Source: an uncultured Prevotellaceae bacterium (GTDB taxonomy: Bacteria > Bacteroidota > Bacteroidia > Bacteroidales > Bacteroidaceae). Taken from it: a DNA stretch of 59,306 bases. Made by a program: the position numbers and the translations under genes. Below the pieces are notes generated by a model. The model searched no databases. It was not told the DNA's origin and saw only the letters and a program-made list of their open reading frames with translations. Positions 25,779 through 35,076 of the stretch are shown here, one piece after another. The stretch is taken from positions 1 through 59,306 of the forward strand of contig CAMNCV010000080.1 of the NCBI GenBank assembly GCA_946534585.1. Direction: 5' to 3'. Position 1 is the stretch's first letter; each line of letters begins with the position of its first letter.

Positions 25779-27716
25779 ATGAGCATATTAGAAGCACTGA
25801 AAAACAACGGTTTCCAAACCATTGACTATCTCGTTTTCATCACCTACATCGTAATACTCGTAGGTCTCGGCTTTTTCCTCAGCCGCGGAAAGAAGGGTGA
25901 GGAAAAATCATCAACCGACTACTTTCTTGCAGGTAACACCCTAACATGGTGGGCTGTAGGTGCATCACTTATTGCAGCAAACATCTCAGCAGAACAATTT
26001 ATCGGTATGTCTGGCTCTGCATTCAACTCAGGCATTGCCATGGCTGCCTACGAGCTTATGGCAGCAGCTACGCTGCTTGTAGTGGGTAAGTTCCTGTTGC
26101 CACTGATGATTGAGAAGAAGGTATTCACCATTCCTCAGTTCCTGCGCGACCGCTACAACGACGGTGTAGGACTGTCATTCTCTATCTTCTGGCTGTTCCT
26201 CTACGTATTCATCAACCTCACTTCCGTAGCATGGCTCGGTGCCCTCGCCATCAAGCAGATACTTGGTCTGCCATCATCAATGGGTATGCTGGCTGGCATG
26301 CAGGTTGACTTCACGCTACTTACAATCATACTCATACTCTTCCTCATCGCCGGTCTGTATTCTATCTATGGCGGTCTGGCATCAGTAGCATGGACAGACG
26401 TGATGCAGGTAACTTTCCTCGTAGGCGGTGGTCTTATCACGGCTTATGCGGCTCTCGACGTTATCGGTTCAGAACTTAACATCAAGGGTGGTGCATTCGG
26501 AGCTTTCGGCGAGATATTCAACTATTTCAAGAGTATAGAAGGTGACAAGCATTTCAATCTTGTAGTAACGCGTAATGAGGCTATCCCTAACATCACCGAT
26601 GACCCATACTTCGACATTCCAGGCATTGTAGTTATCGTTGGTGCACTGTGGCTTACCAACCTCGGTTATTGGGGCTTCAACCAGTACATCATCCAGAAGG
26701 GCTTAGCTGCCAAGTCTCTCTCTGAGGCTAAGAAGGGTATGATTTTCGCAGCCTTCCTGAAGATATTGATTCCATTCATCGTCTGCATCCCTGGCGTTTG
26801 CGCTTACTACATCATGCACTCACCAGACTGCGAGGCACTGCGCACTACGCTTGCCGGCTCTATTGAGCGCTCTGATGATGCATATCCTTTCCTTATCCGC
26901 AATTTCACTCCTGTATTTGTTAAAGGTCTGTCATTTGCAGCACTCGCCGCTGCTGTGATTTCATCACTGGCATCAATGTTCAACAGTACCTCTACCATCT
27001 TCACGATGGATATCTACAAACACTACATTGACAAAAACGCTTCTGAGCGCAAGCTCGTGAGCGTAGGCCGTATCACTTCTGTTTGTGCCCTGCTTTTGGC
27101 TCTCGTGGCTGTATATCCTATTATGGGTGGTGCCGACCAAGCCTTCCAGGTTATTCAGGAGTACTCAGGCTTCGTATATCCAGGCATCGTGGTAATCTTC
27201 GGTCTCGGTCTGTTGTGGAAGCGTGCCAGCGGCACTGCCGCCGTAGTTGCAGCTATAGGCACATTCGCATTCTCAATACTGTTTAAGTTTATGCTGCCAG
27301 ATGTTCCATTCCTACTGCGCATGGGCTATGTATTCATCTGTCTCGTTGTATTGTTCTTCGGACTGTCATTCATGTCGAAGCAAACAAAGCCTGCCGAAAT
27401 TGTGCCAGAGAAAGTGAAGCGTACTCTCTTCAAGTGGGCTCACATCTGCCTTGGATTGGCCGTTGGCTCATTCGTGCTCGGCACATTGTGCTTCTTCAAC
27501 GAGTCTTGCCGCAACCTTGGCTTCGAGGCTTTCTTCTTCATGGCAGCAATGATGTTCTGCATCTACCTGTATCTGATAAGCAATGCCAAGGACGAGGTAG
27601 AGGATGTTAAGTCTATCGGTATCGATATCGAGATATTCAAGACCGACCGCACCTTCAACATTGGTGCAGCAGGTGTTATTATAATACTCGTAATCCTTTA
27701 CTGGGTATTGTGGTAA
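25779..27716 (+). CDS. sodium/sugar symporter, SSS family (SglT-like)
   Basis: A 645-residue inner-membrane transporter with about 14 hydrophobic segments. The N-terminal half carries the SSS core (DYFLAGNTLTWWAVGASLIAA, with NISAEQFIGMSG) seen in Vibrio-type sodium/galactose transporters. Neighbours galM (upstream) and araD (downstream) suggest galactose, glucose or arabinose as the substrate. The gaps on both sides hold related inverted repeats, so transcript ends or processing sites may lie there. Confidence 0.88.
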   Translation: MSILEALKNNGFQTIDYLVFITYIVILVGLGFFLSRGKKGEEKSSTDYFLAGNTLTWWAVGASLIAANISAEQFIGMSGSAFNSGIAMAAYELMAAATLLVVGKFLLPLMIEKKVFTIPQFLRDRYNDGVGLSFSIFWLFLYVFINLTSVAWLGALAIKQILGLPSSMGMLAGMQVDFTLLTIILILFLIAGLYSIYGGLASVAWTDVMQVTFLVGGGLITAYAALDVIGSELNIKGGAFGAFGEIFNYFKSIEGDKHFNLVVTRNEAIPNITDDPYFDIPGIVVIVGALWLTNLGYWGFNQYIIQKGLAAKSLSEAKKGMIFAAFLKILIPFIVCIPGVCAYYIMHSPDCEALRTTLAGSIERSDDAYPFLIRNFTPVFVKGLSFAALAAAVISSLASMFNSTSTIFTMDIYKHYIDKNASERKLVSVGRITSVCALLLALVAVYPIMGGADQAFQVIQEYSGFVYPGIVVIFGLGLLWKRASGTAAVVAAIGTFAFSILFKFMLPDVPFLLRMGYVFICLVVLFFGLSFMSKQTKPAEIVPEKVKRTLFKWAHICLGLAVGSFVLGTLCFFNESCRNLGFEAFFFMAAMMFCIYLYLISNAKDEVEDVKSIGIDIEIFKTDRTFNIGAAGVIIILVILYWVLW

Positions 27717-27732
27717 TACATATATAGTAATC

Positions 27733-27814
27733 AGTAGTTAAGGAGTTAAGTAGTTTAAGACATAACACACGGCTGTCTGCTGCATTTGTCTAAACTCCTT
27801 AACTCCTTAACTCT
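27733..27814. repeat. long imperfect inverted repeat between the symporter gene and araD
   Basis: The left arm (27733-27762, AGTAGTTAAGGAGTTAAG...) pairs with the right arm (27787-27814, ...CTCCTTAACTCCTTAACT) over about 25 bp with one mismatch and a bulge. The arms contain internal 8-bp direct repeats of the type TTAACTCC. Confidence 0.7.
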
Positions 27815-27828
27815 TTAATCTAAAAAAA

Positions 27829-28539
27829 ATGCTAGAAGAACTCAAACAGAAAGTATTCAAGGCCAATCTTGACTTAGTAAAGCAGGGGTTGGTCATCTTC
27901 ACCTGGGGCAACGTCTCGGGCATTGACCGTGAAAAAGGACTTGTAGTCATAAAACCATCAGGGGTAAGCTACGACGACATGAAGCCTGAAGACATGGTTG
28001 TCGTTGACCTTGAGACAGGAAAAGTGGTAGAGGGCGATCTCAACCCATCGTCTGACACGCCGACCCATCTCGTACTCTATAAGGCATTCCCTAACATCCA
28101 GGGAGTCGTCCATACTCACTCCACCTACGCTACAGCATTTGCTCAGGCAGGACAGGACATTCCAAACATCGGAACCACTCATGCCGACTACTTCTATAAG
28201 GCCATACCTTGTACGCGCGATATGACCAAGGAAGAGGTAGAGGGTGCCTACGAATTAGAGACAGGCAACGTAATCGTTGATGAAATACTCAACATTCGCA
28301 AGATTAACCCCGACCATACGCCTGCAGTTCTCGTAAAGAACCACGGACCTTTCTCATGGGGTACATCGCCTGACAATGCCGTGTATAACGCCAAGGTGAT
28401 GGAACAATGTGCAAAGATGGCATTCATCAGTTTCTCTGTCAATCCACTGACAACGATGAATCCACTGCTCATCGAGAAGCACTACAACCGCAAACACGGT
28501 CCAAATGCTTACTACGGCCAAAAAGGACAGAAGCACTAA
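27829..28539 (+). CDS. araD: L-ribulose-5-phosphate 4-epimerase
   Basis: Converts L-ribulose 5-phosphate to D-xylulose 5-phosphate, linking arabinose to the pentose phosphate pathway. 236 residues (E. coli AraD 231). The zinc ligands His95, His97 (VVHTHSTY) and His172 (VKNHGPF) are in place, as are the TWGNVSG and KPSG motifs that bind substrate phosphate. araA and araB are not in this window. It follows the sugar symporter, with a terminator close behind. Confidence 0.93.
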   Translation: MLEELKQKVFKANLDLVKQGLVIFTWGNVSGIDREKGLVVIKPSGVSYDDMKPEDMVVVDLETGKVVEGDLNPSSDTPTHLVLYKAFPNIQGVVHTHSTYATAFAQAGQDIPNIGTTHADYFYKAIPCTRDMTKEEVEGAYELETGNVIVDEILNIRKINPDHTPAVLVKNHGPFSWGTSPDNAVYNAKVMEQCAKMAFISFSVNPLTTMNPLLIEKHYNRKHGPNAYYGQKGQKH

Positions 28540-28549
28540 CAATATGTAT

Positions 28550-28606
28550 AATCCTTGCGATGCCTATCACGGAATATTCCGTCACACCATGGCATCACAA
28601 GGATTT
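28550..28606 (+). terminator. terminator of araD with nested palindrome
   Basis: AATCCTTG (28550-28557) pairs with CAAGGATT (28598-28605), and GATGCC (28559-28564) with GGCATC (28591-28596), followed by T-rich sequence. Inside lies a perfect 14-bp palindrome, ACGGAATATTCCGT (28569-28582), so the loop forms its own hairpin. Confidence 0.8.
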
Positions 28607-28711
28607 TTCTTATACCAAGCAATAATGTCATGGGGTACAATCTTATTACGACTTATAAGTATTTCCGCACCTCCCTTCTACTGGATTTCAACAACTTATT
28701 CAGCACTCTGT

Positions 28712-28749
28712 GATTACATAGCGATTACAAGGCAATCACACTGCTTTTA
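28712..28749. repeat. 22-bp-period repeat array C (two units, truncated)
   Basis: GATTACATAGCGATTA (28712-28727), the spacer caaggc, then AATCACACTGCTTTTA (28734-28749). The same 16+6 period is kept, but only two recognisable units remain. It lies between the araD terminator and the GH13 promoter; the remainder of this 340-bp gap is AT-rich. Confidence 0.75.
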
Positions 28750-28793
28750 TGCAGCGACGAAAAAAGGAAGTAACACATTTTTTCTGCTTTTTT

Positions 28794-28825
28794 CTTGTAA
28801 AAACATAAAAAAAGTATTAACTTTG
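28794..28825 (+). promoter_or_regulatory. promoter of the GH13 gene
   Basis: CTTG (28794-28797), 20 bp, TAACTTTG (28818-28825) followed by C. It decides the start: the frame is open from 28505, but this promoter points to the ATG at 28883. Confidence 0.75.
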
Positions 28826-28882
28826 CAGATAAGTAACCTTATAACCCTAATATCATACAAAAAACCTTACTTAAAAACCACT

Positions 28883-30523
28883 ATGAACAACAAAATAATC
28901 ATATATCAAGTATTTACAAGATTATACGGCAATCGTAACGCTACACGCATCAAGAATGGTAAGAAAGAGGAAAATGGTTGCGGAAAATTCGCAGACTTCA
29001 ACGCAAGCATACTCAAGCATATACGCGAAATGGGATTCTCGCATATATGGTACACAGGAGTGATACGCCATGCCACGCAGACGGATTACTCCTCCTATGG
29101 CATACCAACTCAGCACCCTGCAATAGTAAAAGGCAGAGCAGGATCGCCATACGCTATATGCGACTATTACGACGTTGACCCCGACCTTGCACTCAACGTA
29201 AACGAACGTATGCAGGAATTTGAAACTCTCGTAAAGCGAACGCACCGCGCTGGCTTGAAGATGATTATCGACTTCGTACCAAACCACGTAGCAAGGCAAT
29301 ACAAATCAATCGCTAAACCCAAAGGCGTCAAAGACCTCGGCGAGGACGACGACACATCACAAGGCTTCAATCCACAAAACAATTTCTATTACTGTCCAAA
29401 CTGTAAGTTTGAACCTCAGTTTGACATACAAGACTATGAGGAATTTCCTGCCAAATCAACTGGCAACGACCACTTCGACCCCCACCCTGGTATCAACGAC
29501 TGGTACGAAACGGTAAAACTGAATTATGGTGTTGACTACGTAACTGGTCAAGGACATTTTGACCCCATACCCAACACATGGCACAAAATGCTTGACATAC
29601 TGCTCTATTGGGCAGAGAAAGGAATTGACGGATTTCGCTGCGATATGGCAGAGATGGTGCCTACAGCCTTCTGGAGCTGGGCTACAGAAAAGGTTAAGAA
29701 TAAATATCCAGAACTGATATTCATAGGCGAAGTATATAATCCTGCCCAATACCGCAACTATATACAAGCAGGCTTCGATTATTTGTATGACAAGGTGGGA
29801 ATGTACGACACCATGCGCAATGTTATCTGCGGCAACGGCAGTGCATCGTTCATCACTGGAGCATGGCAATCAACCGACGACATAGCCAACCACATGCTGT
29901 ATTTCCTTGAAAATCATGACGAGCAACGCATTGCATCTGACTTCTTTGCAGGCGACGCACGCAAGGGAATACCAGGAATGGTGGCATCTGTGCTGATGCG
30001 CAATAATCCATTCATGCTCTATGCAGGAGAGGAGTTCGGCGAACAAGGTATGGACGAAGAAGGCTTCAGCGGATGCGATGGGCGAACCACAATATTCGAT
30101 TACTGGAATCTTGACACCATTTGCAGGGAGGCTGCCAACAAACTGACTGGCGAAGACTGGGAAATCTACAATATTCACGAGAAGACCCTACAGATAGCAC
30201 GTAAGGAAAAAGCCGCATCGGGGTTGTTCTACGACTTGATGTATGCCAATCACTGGTCAGCACGCTTCGACGACAACAAGCAATATGCATTCCTGAGAAA
30301 GAAAGATAACATCTCACTGCTCGTGGTATGCAATTTCAACGGCAACGATGTTGATATAGATGTCAAGATACCACAGCACGCCATTGACTTTTTGTCAATG
30401 AAGGAGAAGAAATCGAAAGCTACTGATTTGCTGACAGGTGATAAGAGCATCTTCTTCATCAAAGCCGATGAATGTGTAAGGATGACAGTGCCTGCGTACG
30501 GTGCGAGGATATGGAAATTCTGA
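28883..30523 (+). CDS. alpha-amylase family glycosidase (GH13), cytoplasmic
   Basis: 546 residues from the ATG at 28883; the in-frame upstream extension is repeat and promoter sequence. The GH13 barrel motifs are FVPNH (131-135), the nucleophile Asp254 in FRCDMAE, the acid/base Glu283 in FIGEVYNP, and the stabilising Asp346 in ENHDEQR. There is no signal peptide, so it acts on imported alpha-glucans or stored glycogen. An unusual pair CPNC (171-174) sits in an insertion in the barrel. Exact specificity is undetermined. Confidence 0.88.
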   Translation: MNNKIIIYQVFTRLYGNRNATRIKNGKKEENGCGKFADFNASILKHIREMGFSHIWYTGVIRHATQTDYSSYGIPTQHPAIVKGRAGSPYAICDYYDVDPDLALNVNERMQEFETLVKRTHRAGLKMIIDFVPNHVARQYKSIAKPKGVKDLGEDDDTSQGFNPQNNFYYCPNCKFEPQFDIQDYEEFPAKSTGNDHFDPHPGINDWYETVKLNYGVDYVTGQGHFDPIPNTWHKMLDILLYWAEKGIDGFRCDMAEMVPTAFWSWATEKVKNKYPELIFIGEVYNPAQYRNYIQAGFDYLYDKVGMYDTMRNVICGNGSASFITGAWQSTDDIANHMLYFLENHDEQRIASDFFAGDARKGIPGMVASVLMRNNPFMLYAGEEFGEQGMDEEGFSGCDGRTTIFDYWNLDTICREAANKLTGEDWEIYNIHEKTLQIARKEKAASGLFYDLMYANHWSARFDDNKQYAFLRKKDNISLLVVCNFNGNDVDIDVKIPQHAIDFLSMKEKKSKATDLLTGDKSIFFIKADECVRMTVPAYGARIWKF

Positions 30524-30602
30524 ATATCAAGCAATAACCACATCACCATTATAAAATCCAAACACACTTTTTTGCAAAGAAATCATAAAAACACTTTTCA
30601 TA

Positions 30603-30634
30603 CTTGCTTATTAAGAAAAAAAAATGTACCTTTG
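30603..30634 (+). promoter_or_regulatory. promoter of the second lipoprotein gene
   Basis: CTTG (30603-30606), 20 bp, TACCTTTG (30627-30634) followed by C; the ATG is 32 bp downstream. Confidence 0.7.
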
Positions 30635-30666
30635 CATACCATAAATAACGTAAGAAAACACCATAT

Positions 30667-31512
30667 ATGCGAAATAAGTACACAATGGTTCTGATTGCGA
30701 TAGTTGCCTCGTTTGCCATTATCCTTGGCAGTTGCAGACGTCGCAGCCAGATAAGCAATAGAGAGGAAACCACTCTAATAGATGAGCCTATGGAAGAGAT
30801 TAAAGGCGACTCTATGATTTACGGACTGTCATGCGATGGTTCGTCTGATTCTGTTATAGTAATCTGGCCATTTTATGGCAATCCTATCAGCTATAGTTGC
30901 ATAGAAGCGAAAATGCAAGGTCACATCATAGGCAAACCACAGATAGGCGATTGGATAGCAATTATGGTAAACCCGGAGGACACTACCGAGGCAACATTCG
31001 TAATCAATCTTGACCAACTGAAAGGCACATGGACATATCCTGTGCTCCCTGTGATGAAGGAACTGCAGAATATGAGTCATCGTATGCAACGACGTATGAT
31101 GGCAAATATGCCCGACTCTGTAAAGCAAACATATTTCATTCCACGCGAATATGGATTTACACTGAAGCGAAGCAACAAGGCACAAGCTGTAGGACGCATT
31201 ATGCGTTCCAGCACTCTGGAGGATGATTCGCCAGTTCAGTATCCAGAAGTAAAGAACTATAAACAGTGGAACATGTTAAATGGCAAGCTAATCCTCGTAT
31301 CAGGTGAGCGCACAATGATGCCGAAAAAGTCTCATGAGAAGCATAAAAAGCCGAAAAACGTAATTGACACTTTGGAGTTCATATACATGGATGATGATTC
31401 ACTGATACTCAAACATCATGGCGAACGCATAGGTTTCCACCGAAAGGAAAATGCCATGAAGGCCAACGAAAAGGCTACTAAAGCCCAAAAGATACAAGAC
31501 GAAAAGAAATAG
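30667..31512 (+). CDS. lipocalin-like lipoprotein, function unknown
   Basis: 281 residues. The signal peptide ends in the lipobox ILGSC (Cys23), followed by a strongly basic CRRRSQ. The mature part shares element order with the 23791-24348 product (LKGTW, GFTLKR, WNMLNGKLIL, DDDSLILKHHGERIGF) but is 96 residues longer, mainly from a helical insertion rich in Met and Arg. The last 25 residues are charged and probably helical. It is followed after 43 bp by the carboxynorspermidine dehydrogenase gene, which may share its transcript. No function recognised. Confidence 0.75.
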   Translation: MRNKYTMVLIAIVASFAIILGSCRRRSQISNREETTLIDEPMEEIKGDSMIYGLSCDGSSDSVIVIWPFYGNPISYSCIEAKMQGHIIGKPQIGDWIAIMVNPEDTTEATFVINLDQLKGTWTYPVLPVMKELQNMSHRMQRRMMANMPDSVKQTYFIPREYGFTLKRSNKAQAVGRIMRSSTLEDDSPVQYPEVKNYKQWNMLNGKLILVSGERTMMPKKSHEKHKKPKNVIDTLEFIYMDDDSLILKHHGERIGFHRKENAMKANEKATKAQKIQDEKK

Positions 31513-31555
31513 TCAAGAACAAAGATCTTGCAATAACTCACAACACAGAATAACG

Positions 31556-32800
31556 ATGAGCAGAATATTGATGATTGGTGCAGGTGGTGTAGCCACAGTA
31601 GCTGCACACAAGATTGCACAGAACGATGATGTTTTCACCGACTTCATGATAGCAAGCCGCCGCAAAGAGAAATGCGATGTCATTGTTGATGCAATAAAGA
31701 AAAAAGGTATCGGTAAAAATATGAACATATCTACCGCACAGGTGGATGCCGACGACGTAGAGCAACTGAAGGCTTTGTTTAACGATTTCAAGCCTGAACT
31801 GTGCGTTAACCTTGCACTACCCTATCAAGACCTTACCATAATGGATGCTTGTCTGGCTTGTGGCGTAAACTATCTCGACACCGCAAACTACGAGCCTAAG
31901 GACGAAGCTCACTTCGAATACTCTTGGCAATGGGCTTACAAACAGCGCTTTGAGGATGCCGGACTGACAGCCATCCTCGGTTGCGGTTTTGATCCTGGCG
32001 TATCGGGAATATATACGGCTTATGCCGCAAAGCATCATTTCGATGAGATACAGTATCTCGACATCGTTGACTGCAATGCAGGAAACCACCACAAGGCTTT
32101 CGCAACGAACTTCAATCCAGAAATCAACATCCGCGAGATTACGCAGAAAGGTCTTTACTATAAGGACGGAGAGTGGATTGAAACAGAGCCTCTTGAGGTG
32201 CATAAGGCTCTCACCTACCCTAACATCGGACCGCGAGAATCATACCTTATGCATCATGAAGAGTTGGAATCACTTGTTAAGAACTACCCCACAATCAAGC
32301 AGGCTCGCTTCTGGATGACATTTGGCCAGCAGTACCTGACCTATCTTGACTGCATACAAAACCTCGGAATGTCTCGCATCGACGAAATGGAGTATGAAGC
32401 TCCACTGGCTGATAATCCTGAGAAGAAAGTGAAAGTAAAGATTGTTCCGCTTCAATTCCTTAAGGCAGTCTTGCCAAATCCGCAGGACTTGGGCGAGAAC
32501 TATGATGGCGAAACAAGTATAGGTTGTCGCATACGCGGACTAAAAGACGGCAAGGAGCAGACCTATTATGTATATAACAACTGCAAGCATCAAGAGGCTT
32601 ACGAGGAGACTGGAATGCAAGGCGTAAGCTATACCACTGGCGTACCTGCCATGATTGGAGCAATGATGTTCTTCAAGGGGCTATGGAAGAAGCCTGGCGT
32701 ATGGAACGTAGAAGACTTTGACCCAGACCCATTCATGGAACAACTCAACAAGCAAGGACTGCCTTGGCACGAGGTATTCGGTGGTGACCTGGAACTATAA
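31556..32800 (+). CDS. carboxynorspermidine/carboxyspermidine dehydrogenase
   Basis: Saccharopine-dehydrogenase-like enzyme that condenses aspartate semialdehyde with a diamine to carboxy(nor)spermidine in the alternative polyamine pathway. 414 residues. An N-terminal Rossmann motif (MIGAGGVATVAAHK) binds NADPH. The CGVNYLDTANYE and GCGFDPGVSG motifs are characteristic of this subfamily. The partner decarboxylase gene nspC is not in the window. Family assignment is firm; the spermidine versus norspermidine product is not decided. Confidence 0.92.
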   Translation: MSRILMIGAGGVATVAAHKIAQNDDVFTDFMIASRRKEKCDVIVDAIKKKGIGKNMNISTAQVDADDVEQLKALFNDFKPELCVNLALPYQDLTIMDACLACGVNYLDTANYEPKDEAHFEYSWQWAYKQRFEDAGLTAILGCGFDPGVSGIYTAYAAKHHFDEIQYLDIVDCNAGNHHKAFATNFNPEINIREITQKGLYYKDGEWIETEPLEVHKALTYPNIGPRESYLMHHEELESLVKNYPTIKQARFWMTFGQQYLTYLDCIQNLGMSRIDEMEYEAPLADNPEKKVKVKIVPLQFLKAVLPNPQDLGENYDGETSIGCRIRGLKDGKEQTYYVYNNCKHQEAYEETGMQGVSYTTGVPAMIGAMMFFKGLWKKPGVWNVEDFDPDPFMEQLNKQGLPWHEVFGGDLEL

Positions 32801-32973
32801 TGGTTTCTACAAACGCTGATTACGCTGACTACCTTAATGTTCTACGACGTTTTACAACAACTAAACTGATTAGGAAACGAACAACCACTGACAGATTTCT
32901 GTCATCTGTGGGAGACCACAAAACAACAATGAATAGAAACACGGAACAACATAACCTTTAACATAACGCAACA

Positions 32974-33987
32974 ATGGCAGAAGAAAATAACGAAAAGGCG
33001 GCGAAGCTTAAAGCACTTCAGGCCGCTATGCAAAAGATAGAGAAGGACTTTGGTAAAGGCTCGATAATGAAGATGGGCGACGAACACGTAGAGGATATTG
33101 ACGTTATACCTACTGGCTCGCTCGGTCTTGACATTGCACTCGGTGTAGGTGGCTATCCCAAGGGACGAATAATTGAGATTTACGGTCCTGAGTCATCAGG
33201 TAAAACCACGCTTGCGCTCCATGCTATAGCAGAGGCCCAGAAACTTGGTGGCATAGCAGCATTCATAGATGCTGAGCACGCTTTCGACCGTTTCTATGCC
33301 AACAATCTTGGTGTTGACACTGACAATCTGCTTATATCGCAACCTGACAACGGTGAACAAGCACTGCAGATTGCAGACCAGCTCATCTCAAGTGCTGCGG
33401 TGGATATCATCGTTATCGACTCCGTTGCCGCTCTTACTCCTAAGGCTGAGATAGAGGGTGACATGGGCGACAATAAAGTTGGTCTGCAAGCCCGTCTGAT
33501 GTCGCAGGCACTGCGCAAGATGACTTCTACCATATCGAAAACCAACACCACTTGCATCTTCATCAACCAGCTGCGTGAGAAGATAGGCATAATGTTTGGA
33601 AACCCTGAAACCACAACTGGTGGCAATGCTTTGAAGTTCTATGCTTCCGTGCGCATTGACGTGCGTCCTTCTACTGCAATCAAGGACGGTGAGGACGTTT
33701 TGGGTAAACTAACGAAGGTAAAGGTCGTGAAAAACAAGGTTGCGCCTCCGTTCCGCAAGTGTGAGTTCGACATTATGTTTGGCGAAGGTATCTCTAAAGT
33801 TGGCGAGATACTCGACATCGCCGTTGACAAAGAAATCGTAAAGAAATCTGGCTCGTGGTTCTCTTACGGCGAATCACGCCTTGCCCAGGGTCGCGATGCG
33901 GTCTTGCAACTGCTGAAAGACAACCCCGAACTCTGCGAGGAAATAGAAGCAAAAGTGCGCAAAGCCCTGAAAGGCAGTGCCGAATAA
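32974..33987 (+). CDS. recA: recombinase A
   Basis: DNA strand exchange and SOS co-protease. 337 residues with Walker [10 protein letters not shown], the core DAEHAFD, Walker B in [15 protein letters not shown] loops L1/L2 ([27 protein letters not shown]) and a short C-terminal tail. The 173-bp gap upstream has a weak hairpin (ACAGAT 32891-32896, ATCTGT 32904-32909) and no clear TAnnTTTG box. No LexA-type box is recognised. Confidence 0.98.
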   Translation: MAEENNEKAAKLKALQAAMQKIEKDFGKGSIMKMGDEHVEDIDVIPTGSLGLDIALGVGGYPKGRIIEIYGPESSGKTTLALHAIAEAQKLGGIAAFIDAEHAFDRFYANNLGVDTDNLLISQPDNGEQALQIADQLISSAAVDIIVIDSVAALTPKAEIEGDMGDNKVGLQARLMSQALRKMTSTISKTNTTCIFINQLREKIGIMFGNPETTTGGNALKFYASVRIDVRPSTAIKDGEDVLGKLTKVKVVKNKVAPPFRKCEFDIMFGEGISKVGEILDIAVDKEIVKKSGSWFSYGESRLAQGRDAVLQLLKDNPELCEEIEAKVRKALKGSAE

Positions 33988-34033
33988 CGATGTCACATCG
34001 TTAATTCTATCATAATTTTCGATAACGAAACCC

Positions 34034-34072
34034 CAGATGGCCGCTAACATGGTATGTGTTAGCGGCCATCTG
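34034..34072. terminator. bidirectional terminator between recA and nudC
   Basis: A perfect 16-bp stem, CAGATGGCCGCTAACA (34034-34049) with TGTTAGCGGCCATCTG (34057-34072), and a 7-nt loop between convergent genes. Confidence 0.85.
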
Positions 34073-34078
34073 TGATTA

Positions 34079-34849
34079 TTATTTCTCATTGTGTATCAAT
34101 CTGTAGGCTATTGACCCTGGTTGCGGAGTAGCAGGACATTCATCGAGCGTAAACCAGCCTGCATCACTGATTTCATCGTCATGCGGACTAATCTCTCCAC
34201 TCTCCCACTCCGCCGTAAAAGCTATCATCAGTTGCGAAGGGAATGGCCAGCTCTGCGTACCGAAATACTTTATATTCTTGACCGTTATACCTGTCTCCTC
34301 CATCAATTCACGCCTAACGGTCTGTTCTGCCGTCTCACCAGCCTCCATGAAACCTGCTATGCAGGCATAGATGTCCTGATTTCTTTGCGCATGGCGCGCC
34401 AACAGCATCTTGTCGCCCTTGCGCACCAATACTATAATGCACGGTTCTATGCGCGGGAAAACAATCTTGCCGCACTCTGTACACTGCAACGCAGTCAGTT
34501 CGTCATGCTCAACAAGTCTGCCGCCACACTTACTACAGTAGCGAGTGTCGTCAATCCAACTGGCTAGAGCCTTCGCTCTGGATGCCTTCATTGCTCCTAC
34601 TTCCGTATTCCGGGCATTATACAAGCGCAGGCCCTCCGTCTTATATCCTTGCGGCAACGTACTGTCTTTCAGAAGCACAAAAGTAATACCGTGTTCTTTC
34701 TCACAGTATATCTCGCTACCCCTGGCACACTGTTTCAGCGTATTCAAGTCATGTAATGTCAGCGGTTTGCCATCCTCGCGGAGTATTATGTCCTTATTAC
34801 AATAGGCAAAGCAATCGCCCACAATCTCTTTCGGATTTCTTATCAGCAT
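34079..34849 (-). CDS. nudC: NAD+ diphosphatase / NAD-cap decapping hydrolase
   Basis: Nudix hydrolase that cleaves NADH/NAD+ and can remove NAD caps from RNA. 256 residues. A four-cysteine zinc site (YCSKCGG and QCTECGK) precedes the Nudix box GFMEAGETAEQTVRREL...EE, and the NudC signature SWPFPSQ follows. It has its own promoter and ends in the hairpin shared with recA. Confidence 0.94.
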   Translation of the reverse strand: MLIRNPKEIVGDCFAYCNKDIILREDGKPLTLHDLNTLKQCARGSEIYCEKEHGITFVLLKDSTLPQGYKTEGLRLYNARNTEVGAMKASRAKALASWIDDTRYCSKCGGRLVEHDELTALQCTECGKIVFPRIEPCIIVLVRKGDKMLLARHAQRNQDIYACIAGFMEAGETAEQTVRRELMEETGITVKNIKYFGTQSWPFPSQLMIAFTAEWESGEISPHDDEISDAGWFTLDECPATPQPGSIAYRLIHNEK

Positions 34850-34875
34850 AATGAATAGTCGAATATTTTGTCATG

Positions 34876-34883
34876 CAAAGTTA
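34876..34883 (-). promoter_or_regulatory. promoter -7 box of nudC
   Basis: Reverse-strand TAACTTTG (34876-34883) followed by C, 26 bp before the ATG. The -33 element is not clear. Confidence 0.6.
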
Positions 34884-34959
34884 CAAATATTTTCCCTAAA
34901 TGCCAAGTCACCTTGTAGCTTTTCTCTACAAAAAGACTTCATTACGTGAAACGCCCTGC

Positions 34960-35063
34960 AATCGCATAGCTATCACACCGTAATCGCTATCTGATTACAC
35001 AGTAAAAGCTACCTGATTACTGTGTAATCAGATAGCTTTTACATTACAATCCGTATATTATTG
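34960..35063. repeat. 22-bp-period palindromic repeat array D (four units plus one degenerate)
   Basis: Units start at 34960 (AATCGCATAGCTATCA), 34982 (AATCGCTATCTGATTA), 35004 (AAAAGCTACCTGATTA), 35026 (AATCAGATAGCTTTTA) and, degenerate, 35048. Units 3 and 4 are nearly exact reverse complements, including their variant AAAA/TTTT ends, and form a stem of about 18 bp. The array lies between the start of nudC and the end of the nitroreductase gene. Confidence 0.88.
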
Positions 35064-35076
35064 ATTTTTAGCGTGT

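Noticed and set aside
28505..28882. 126-residue N-terminal extension of the GH13 protein
   Set aside because: It overlaps the araD end, the araD terminator, a repeat array and the GH13 promoter.
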